From Gleimia hominis (GTDB taxonomy: Bacteria > Actinomycetota > Actinomycetes > Actinomycetales > Actinomycetaceae), in the NCBI RefSeq assembly GCF_032085515.1, contig NZ_JASXSX010000004.1, positions 44,121-108,120 on the forward strand: a DNA stretch of 64,000 bases, given 5' to 3'. The translations under genes and the position numbers were made by a program. The stretch's first letter is position 1. The number at the start of each line of letters is the position of its first letter. The notes under the pieces are model-generated. The model was not told where the DNA came from and did no database searches. It was given only the letters and a program-made list of their open reading frames with translations. This document shows positions 58,553 to 64,000 of the stretch, in pieces.

Positions 58553-60928
58553 ATGCATTTGCTTAGACCAGTTACCGCGTTGCCACTGGCGGCGTCGCTT
58601 GTTTTCGCGTTTTCCAGCCCGCTCGCAGTTGCAGCCGAACCTTCTGAAACACCCGATTCGACTTCTGAATCTTCCGACCAGGCTTCTGAATCCCCCGAGC
58701 AGGCTTCTGAATCCCCCGACCAGGCTTCTGAAACGCTGCTAATTAGTGATATTCAGACCTCTCCGAAAGATTATGAGGGCAAACAGGTCACCACTAGTGG
58801 TGTAGTCACTGCCGTCTTGGAAGGCCGAGGTGGGTTCACCATTCAAATGCCTACCAGTGCGGTGCCAAGCGGGTACGGGAACTCGCAGGCAGTGTTCGTA
58901 AAAGTCAGCGCCGATGGGGCGGATAAGGCAACCGCTGTAGCGGACGTGAAGGTTGGTGACGCAGTTACGGTTACCGGGCAGGTGGATGTTCCGGGTGGCC
59001 TCACTACCCTCATGGCAAATAATGTGGAAACTACCGCGCGTAATCAAAGCAACTTGGTTACGGTACTGCAAGTGCCAGCGCCAAAAACGGACGCTGACGC
59101 GCAGAAGCTGCAGAGCATGGCGATAACCCCCAAGGGAACGTTCCGGCTGGCGGATTCCTTCCCGTTAACGAGCGTGGGGCAGCTGATTTTAACGGATGGT
59201 GATAAGCCACCGGTGCAGCCCACCCAGATGGGACGGCCTGGTTCACAGCAGGCGAAAGCCCAAGCAGAGTACAATACGGCGCACCGCGTGGTTATTGACG
59301 ATGGTAGCGATGCCGTGTTCGACTCGAATAATGACCAGGCGGAAGTAAAACCGCCAAAGCAGCTACCGTTCGTGGGCAGCGACTGGAATAGTGGCCCCAC
59401 TTTGGGAGCCGAAGTGAGCTTCAAGACCCCCGCGATCGTCGCGCGCGCCGATAAACAGTGGGTGCTTGACCCAACCGAATCCAACCCCGCGACAGATGAG
59501 TTTGTTAGTTTCACAAAAGTTGCGGAAGCAGAACCCGCGGACGTGGGTGGGAACCTCAAAGTCGCTACGTTCAACGTGTTGAACTACTTCACCAGCCTCG
59601 GTGTGGACGCCACTGACACCGATGAGGATGGCAAGCCTCTGTGTTGGCCCACGATGAACCGGTGGGATCAGTCGGTTCCGGTGGCTGGGAACTGGGATTG
59701 CCCGCGTCGCGGCGCATGGGACAAAGCGGGGTTGAAACGTCAGGAAGACAAGATTGTTGCGGCCATTAACACGCTCGGACGCCAGGGCGCAGCGGTGATT
59801 GCGCTACAGGAGATAGAGAACGACCCGCTTTTCCAAGACGATCCTAACCAGAGCCTCAAGCAGTTAGTGAACGCGTTGAACCAAGCGGATTCGACTCAGG
59901 GGTGGAGCTACGTGCCCACCCCGAAGGAAACCCCGAAATACGGGGCGAAAGATATGATTCGCCAGGCATTCATTTACAAGCCTGCACAGGTAAGTTTAGT
60001 GGGGAAAGCGAAGTATTTAGATGACGCGGCGTACCAGTCGGCTGCGGATGCGCGCGCTCCGATTACTCAGGTTTTTGAGCACAAGATAACAAAACGGCGG
60101 GTACTGGTGATTAATAACCACCTCACGTACAAGGGTGGCACCGTTGTGGGTGAAGACAATAAGAATCCCGGTGACACGCAGGGCCCGGCGTACGACACCG
60201 GTCGTAATAATGGGGACCGCACGCGTCAAGCAAAGGCATTGGCCAGGTTTGCGCAGCGGGAGCAGGCGAGTTCTAAAGCCGATTTCACGCTGCTGGTTGG
60301 TGACTTTAACGCGTATTCTGGGGAGGATCCCATCCAGGTCCTCAAAGACTCCGGGTACGCGGATCTGATGAACACTACTGAGCATGCTTCGAAACGTTCC
60401 ATGACGGATTGGGCGGAGTACACGTATTCGTATGGGGGCATGCTCGGTTCGCTGGACCACATTATGGTTTCGAAAGCCGGGATGGGGTTCTATGCGGGCC
60501 ACGATATTTGGACTGCGAACGCGTATGAGAGTCAGGCGCGCGAGTACTCGCGGTACATGGCGACCGGCACGGACTACTACCGGCCGAATGTTTTCCGCGC
60601 GTCAGACCACAACAGTGCGATCATTGGTTTCAACCTGAGCAAGAAGGCGGATGCGGAGAATCCGGACGTCCCTAGCACAGGTAACCCGGATAAGCCGGGT
60701 TCGCAGGATCCTAACCAGCCCGGTTCCGGTGGCCAGTCTGGTTCCGGGAGCCAGTCTGGTAATAAGCCTGAGGGCGGCAATGCGTCTGAAAACCATGCGG
60801 GTGGCCACGTGAACAATGGTGGGAAGATAGCGAAGACCGGTGCGGATGTGGCAGCTGCGGTTGCGCTCGGTCTGCTAGCTGTGGCTGCTGGTACTGGGCT
60901 GCTTGCCTTGAAACGCCGCAAGCACTAA
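58553..60928 (+). CDS. Cell-wall-anchored extracellular nuclease (ExeM/NucH-like)
   Basis: A 791-residue secreted protein. The signal peptide ends near residue 28. A short Ser/Glu repeat segment follows, then an OB-fold of YhcR/ExeM type (LLISDIQTSPKDYEGKQVTTSGVVTAVLEGRGGFTIQ in its core). The endonuclease/exonuclease/phosphatase domain spans about 340-700: LKVATFNVLNYF, IALQEIEND, LVINNHL, LVGDFNAY, LDHIMVS and ASDHNSA contain the metal and catalytic residues. The C-terminus has IAKTG (759-763), a hydrophobic helix and KRRKH, a sorting signal of the LAxTG-like kind. It likely degrades extracellular DNA for nutrition or biofilm/NET escape. Confidence 0.93.
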   Translation: MHLLRPVTALPLAASLVFAFSSPLAVAAEPSETPDSTSESSDQASESPEQASESPDQASETLLISDIQTSPKDYEGKQVTTSGVVTAVLEGRGGFTIQMPTSAVPSGYGNSQAVFVKVSADGADKATAVADVKVGDAVTVTGQVDVPGGLTTLMANNVETTARNQSNLVTVLQVPAPKTDADAQKLQSMAITPKGTFRLADSFPLTSVGQLILTDGDKPPVQPTQMGRPGSQQAKAQAEYNTAHRVVIDDGSDAVFDSNNDQAEVKPPKQLPFVGSDWNSGPTLGAEVSFKTPAIVARADKQWVLDPTESNPATDEFVSFTKVAEAEPADVGGNLKVATFNVLNYFTSLGVDATDTDEDGKPLCWPTMNRWDQSVPVAGNWDCPRRGAWDKAGLKRQEDKIVAAINTLGRQGAAVIALQEIENDPLFQDDPNQSLKQLVNALNQADSTQGWSYVPTPKETPKYGAKDMIRQAFIYKPAQVSLVGKAKYLDDAAYQSAADARAPITQVFEHKITKRRVLVINNHLTYKGGTVVGEDNKNPGDTQGPAYDTGRNNGDRTRQAKALARFAQREQASSKADFTLLVGDFNAYSGEDPIQVLKDSGYADLMNTTEHASKRSMTDWAEYTYSYGGMLGSLDHIMVSKAGMGFYAGHDIWTANAYESQAREYSRYMATGTDYYRPNVFRASDHNSAIIGFNLSKKADAENPDVPSTGNPDKPGSQDPNQPGSGGQSGSGSQSGNKPEGGNASENHAGGHVNNGGKIAKTGADVAAAVALGLLAVAAGTGLLALKRRKH
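58670..58732 (+). repeat. 3 x 21-bp in-frame repeat near the nuclease N-terminus
   Basis: Units at 58670-58690, 58691-58711 and 58712-58732 encode SSDQASE, SPEQASE and SPDQASE just after the signal peptide. Confidence 0.95.
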
Positions 60929-61077
60929 GCGAATCGTGGCAGGGCGGCTTTTGCTACGGAAACGAGTTTGCGATTAGCCGCTCTGTCCGTTCAGGCTGGC
61001 TTGCAATTGGCTGTTTTCACCAGCTTTGAACGGAGCTCTTTTCGATGAAACAACTTTTAGGAGTTCAAAGACCCAGG

Positions 61078-63867
61078 CTATTTCTTAGTCGCCTCGGCAT
61101 AGAGCTGGAAAAGCAGCTGCACAATCTCTTCTTCACTAGCGCCATCCGGTAGCCCGTATGCGCGTTCGACAAGCTCATCCAGGCGCTGGTGGGCCTTAGT
61201 CAGATCTGCATACAGCCACGAATTATCTGGGTCATAGAGATCCGCGAGCGTGGCGCCATCTGCTAGATAAGGCTTGCGGGCATCAATGACGCCCTGGGCG
61301 GCGCCAGTGATCTCCTCGCGCTGAGTATCGGTAACAGTAGGGAAAACGAAGTTATTATAAACAATGGTATTCGCGTATCTGTAGTCACTTTTTAGACGCC
61401 CACCAACCACGCGCATCCAGGCGTTATGCACCCTAGACATAAGCATCCCAAAGATGAACCGCGAATCGGTCGGCACAAAATACAACATATTCCCCGGAAT
61501 CATGCCGTTATCCACGAACCCCATGGGAATATAGTCGCGCCGCTCGGAAGAAACTTGCGGGACGCCGATATAAGGCCATCCAACGAATTTTCCAGCGGGC
61601 CTAAAAATATGTGGTCTATCCGCGAGCTTATAAGCATCACCCGTTTTTATTTGGGCCAGTCGGTATCCTCTACAGCTTTGCACGTAATCCCGAACATGCG
61701 GCAGCTTATTTAGCTCTGACGGAGTAATCTCCGGTAGCCACAGGCAGTAGCGGTCCTTACCGTTGATAAATTCCGCGCCCATCGAGAACGGACGAATCCA
61801 CTTTTCTGCCTGCGGCTCGGCGGCTAGAAGCTCCTCGCGCTCCTCAGGGGAAAGAATAAGGTTGCCACCATCGGCTGGCTTAAAGCCTTGAGACATCGCG
61901 GGAACATCACAGACCGGGTTTCTTCGCCTCGTGATAAACACGTCCGGGGCTTCCGCTAAGTACGCGTTGATGTGCTCCGGGTGGCTCGTCTCAATGAGCG
62001 TATCTGCCCGGTAGGTAAACAGCTTTTTATCGCTGCGCTCCACAAAGCTAAACCCAACGATCACTACGTGCACGGCCGCTGGGTCCGCCGAATCTGCCCG
62101 CCACCTGAAGGTCCGGTGCGCAAAATTAATCACCACGCCGCGATCCATCAAGGGCTCCCACAGTGGTTGTACCTGCTGGCCCTGAGTAATCGAGTTCGTC
62201 GACACCAGGGCCGCCTGGGCCGTTGTTCCTTCCATATAGTCGGCCGCCAGGCGATACCAGCAGGCAACATAGTCAAGATTGCCGCCCTTTTTACCGAATA
62301 CGCGCGCCCGGTCCGCCTTCTGCGAGGCCGTCAGCCGCGAATAGCCAATAAACGGTGGATTCCCAATTAAATAGGAACACTTCTCCGGTGCCAACACCTG
62401 CTTCCAGTCCAGCTCTAATGCGTTCGCATGCACAATATTCGGACTGTTCTTTAAGGGCAGGCTCTTCATGCCCTCCTGGAGGACAATCTCCGTTTCTTGA
62501 TCCGCCTGCAGCTTCGCAATCCACAGCGCCGCCCGGGCAACGGCGACAGCAAAGTCGTTGACTTCGATGCCGTAAAACTGGCTGGTTGTCACCTTAATGG
62601 GCGATTGACCAACCTGATCAAACACCAAAAAGGTCTGGTTCTGCGCCAACTCAGAAATAACCTTATTTTCTAGCCTGCGCAAACTGATATACGTTTCGGT
62701 TAGGAAATTCCCACTCCCGGCGGCAGCATCGAAAAACGTCAACGACGCCAGCTTTTCTTGATACTTCCGCAGCCGATTGTGTCGCGCCCGGTCCCCTAGC
62801 TCGGGATCATGCACAATCTGCTCTAATTCCGCGCGTAGATCATCAAGGAACAGTGGGTCAATGACCCGGTGGATATTCTCCGGGCTCGTATAGTGCATCC
62901 CACCTTCATGCCGGGTTTCCGGATTCAGTGTGGACTCAAAGACACCACCAAAGATCGTCGGGGAAATATGGGACCAGTCCACACTCTCCGAGACCTCAGT
63001 GACTAAAAACTCCTTAATCTCTTCGGTAAAGTTCGGGATCTCCACCTCGTGGTCTGCAAAAAGACCGCCGTTGACATAAGGAAATCCGTCGAAAGACTGC
63101 ACGCTATACGGGTCCCGTTTCGCATCTGGGGTGTCTAAGTACTCAAATAAATCATTCAAAGCAACCCGAATCCGCGCAGTCGAAGAAGCCTTAATGTAAC
63201 GCCCAAACGCCCCGTGTTTAAACAACCCCGCGTCCTCTGCGTACAAGCAGAAAACTATCCGCACTAGCAACACGTTCAAGCTGTGCTGTGATGCCGGCGC
63301 ATCCGGGTCAATATACTGCCCACGCAGCATACTGTGGAGCTGACCGATCTTAGCGCCGGCTGTTAAAGACACCGCCTTTTCACGGCGCGCACGCTGCGAC
63401 TGTGGATCGACCAGGAACGATAAAAGATACAGCTGCTCAGGCAGTTCTTCCAGTAAGAACTCGTCGTAATTATTAGCAGGGTCAACGTCGTTTAAGCTAT
63501 GGATCCGAAAGGATTCGAAGTTGCACACGATAATCGTGTCTGGCCGCTGCGAATTAGGCTGCGCATCCGCATACGCCTTCGCCTGTTCAAATGGGGTGAC
63601 CATCCGGCCTTGCCGCAGCTCCGGCTTATCCAAATCAATACCAGCGGATTTTTGCTCAATGAACGTTTTCGCATCTGGGATGAGCGCATCAATCCACCCG
63701 TTCTTCACAGTACGGGATTCAAACAGTACAGAGGTGGTGACGGATTCCATGCCAAGCACGTTCGCGCATAAGTCCAGCCAAAAAGAATGCGTATCCGATT
63801 TCTCAAAACCACGCCCACGCCAACGATGAGCAAAATCCGCAGCAGCTGCACGTGATGAAAACGGCAT
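61078..63867 (-). CDS. MmeI-like type IIL restriction-modification enzyme
   Basis: A single-chain 929-residue restriction-modification protein. The N-terminal nuclease motif is Asp60...Glu71-Gln-Lys73 in GWIDALIPDAKTFIEQKSAG, a PD-(D/E)XK site. A helical spacer (about 150-350) leads to an N6-adenine methyltransferase with motif I DAAAGSGNFL near residue 379 and motif IV NPPF near 501. A target-recognition region (about 600-850) includes GWPYIGVPQVSSERRDYIPMGF. The length and domain order match MmeI (about 919 residues). Its composition appears less GC-rich than its neighbours, consistent with transfer. It would cut DNA at a fixed distance and modify one strand; the target sequence is unknown. 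Confidence 0.88.
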   Translation of the reverse strand: MPFSSRAAAADFAHRWRGRGFEKSDTHSFWLDLCANVLGMESVTTSVLFESRTVKNGWIDALIPDAKTFIEQKSAGIDLDKPELRQGRMVTPFEQAKAYADAQPNSQRPDTIIVCNFESFRIHSLNDVDPANNYDEFLLEELPEQLYLLSFLVDPQSQRARREKAVSLTAGAKIGQLHSMLRGQYIDPDAPASQHSLNVLLVRIVFCLYAEDAGLFKHGAFGRYIKASSTARIRVALNDLFEYLDTPDAKRDPYSVQSFDGFPYVNGGLFADHEVEIPNFTEEIKEFLVTEVSESVDWSHISPTIFGGVFESTLNPETRHEGGMHYTSPENIHRVIDPLFLDDLRAELEQIVHDPELGDRARHNRLRKYQEKLASLTFFDAAAGSGNFLTETYISLRRLENKVISELAQNQTFLVFDQVGQSPIKVTTSQFYGIEVNDFAVAVARAALWIAKLQADQETEIVLQEGMKSLPLKNSPNIVHANALELDWKQVLAPEKCSYLIGNPPFIGYSRLTASQKADRARVFGKKGGNLDYVACWYRLAADYMEGTTAQAALVSTNSITQGQQVQPLWEPLMDRGVVINFAHRTFRWRADSADPAAVHVVIVGFSFVERSDKKLFTYRADTLIETSHPEHINAYLAEAPDVFITRRRNPVCDVPAMSQGFKPADGGNLILSPEEREELLAAEPQAEKWIRPFSMGAEFINGKDRYCLWLPEITPSELNKLPHVRDYVQSCRGYRLAQIKTGDAYKLADRPHIFRPAGKFVGWPYIGVPQVSSERRDYIPMGFVDNGMIPGNMLYFVPTDSRFIFGMLMSRVHNAWMRVVGGRLKSDYRYANTIVYNNFVFPTVTDTQREEITGAAQGVIDARKPYLADGATLADLYDPDNSWLYADLTKAHQRLDELVERAYGLPDGASEEEIVQLLFQLYAEATKK

Positions 63868-64000
63868 CCCATACCTCGCAAAACCTGAAACTAGAACGAA
63901 ACAAGCATAGCAGCAGCTGCTAAAAGTGGATGTTTAGCGACCCATTTTGATACAGGGCTTGGGGTGGGTGCGTTTGTGGGAGAGGTGGGTGCATTTTCCG
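63868..64000. other. Upstream region of the MmeI-like gene to the window edge
   Basis: No gene is visible. GGGTGGGTGCGTTT and AGGTGGGTGCATTT occur in the last 45 bases as a two-copy near-repeat about 20 bp apart, perhaps the edge of a repeat or of the 3' end of a neighbouring gene. Confidence 0.35.

Noticed and set aside
61078..63867. The restriction-modification gene considered as a BREX PglX or type III Mod protein
   Set aside because: The N-terminal D-EXK nuclease motif, single-chain organisation and 929-residue length fit MmeI-like type IIL enzymes better; no BREX or Res genes are adjacent.

Overview
The window reads as the chromosome of a moderately GC-rich Gram-positive actinobacterium. 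Evidence: csp followed by a DUF3027 gene, the PH-PH-DUF2520-panC-panD-lysS neighbourhood, a DtxR regulator with the full diphtheria-type metal ligand set, a WXG100 protein, a mycobacterial-type SerC, a PhoP-like response regulator, a c-di-AMP riboswitch before an NlpC/P60 gene, frequent GTG starts and several apparently leaderless genes. A member of the Actinomycetaceae is my best guess from protein character alone; genus and species cannot be set from this sequence.

Layout. 1-2.7 kb: a UgpB-like solute-binding lipoprotein (cut by the left edge), UgpC-like ATPase and tRNA-Arg(CCU). 2.9-7.3 kb: tandem universal stress protein, NlpC/P60 hydrolase with riboswitch, dtxR, serC. 7.5-12.1 kb: MFS exporter, NCS2 purine permease, DUF3027, cold-shock protein. 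12.2-17 kb: an unrecognised membrane protein, TPM-domain protein and PspA (envelope stress). 17-24.3 kb: SorC-type regulator divergent from glpK, then glpABC. 24.5-28.8 kb: a zinc/manganese-type ABC uptake system. 29-34 kb: pyruvate oxidase and codBA. 34-39.5 kb: FGGY kinase, an atypical SDR, lysS, panD, panC. 39.8-45 kb: glpD, DUF2520, two PH-domain proteins. 45-49.3 kb: two-component system, degenerate HD protein, WXG100. 49.5-53.7 kb: groEL under twin CIRCE elements, LytR_C protein, ung, SGNH hydrolase. 53.9-60.9 kb: Rib-like surface protein, aldehyde dehydrogenase, wall-anchored nuclease. 61-63.9 kb: MmeI-like restriction-modification enzyme.

How it fits together. A glycerol/glycerol-3-phosphate theme recurs: Ugp-type uptake, GlpK, anaerobic GlpABC and aerobic GlpD, with a SorC regulator beside glpK. 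Metal homeostasis links DtxR with a DtxR/MntR-like palindrome at the start of the metal-binding lipoprotein gene. Envelope functions (NlpC/P60, TPM/PspA, two sortase-type surface proteins) form a third theme.

The most unusual structural signal is not a gene. Many genes here carry a private short tandem repeat (12-55 bp unit, 2-6 copies) across, just inside or shortly after the stop codon, each unrelated in sequence to the others. A second set of in-frame tandem repeats lies in low-complexity protein segments. I found no CRISPR array, insertion sequence, prophage or rRNA.
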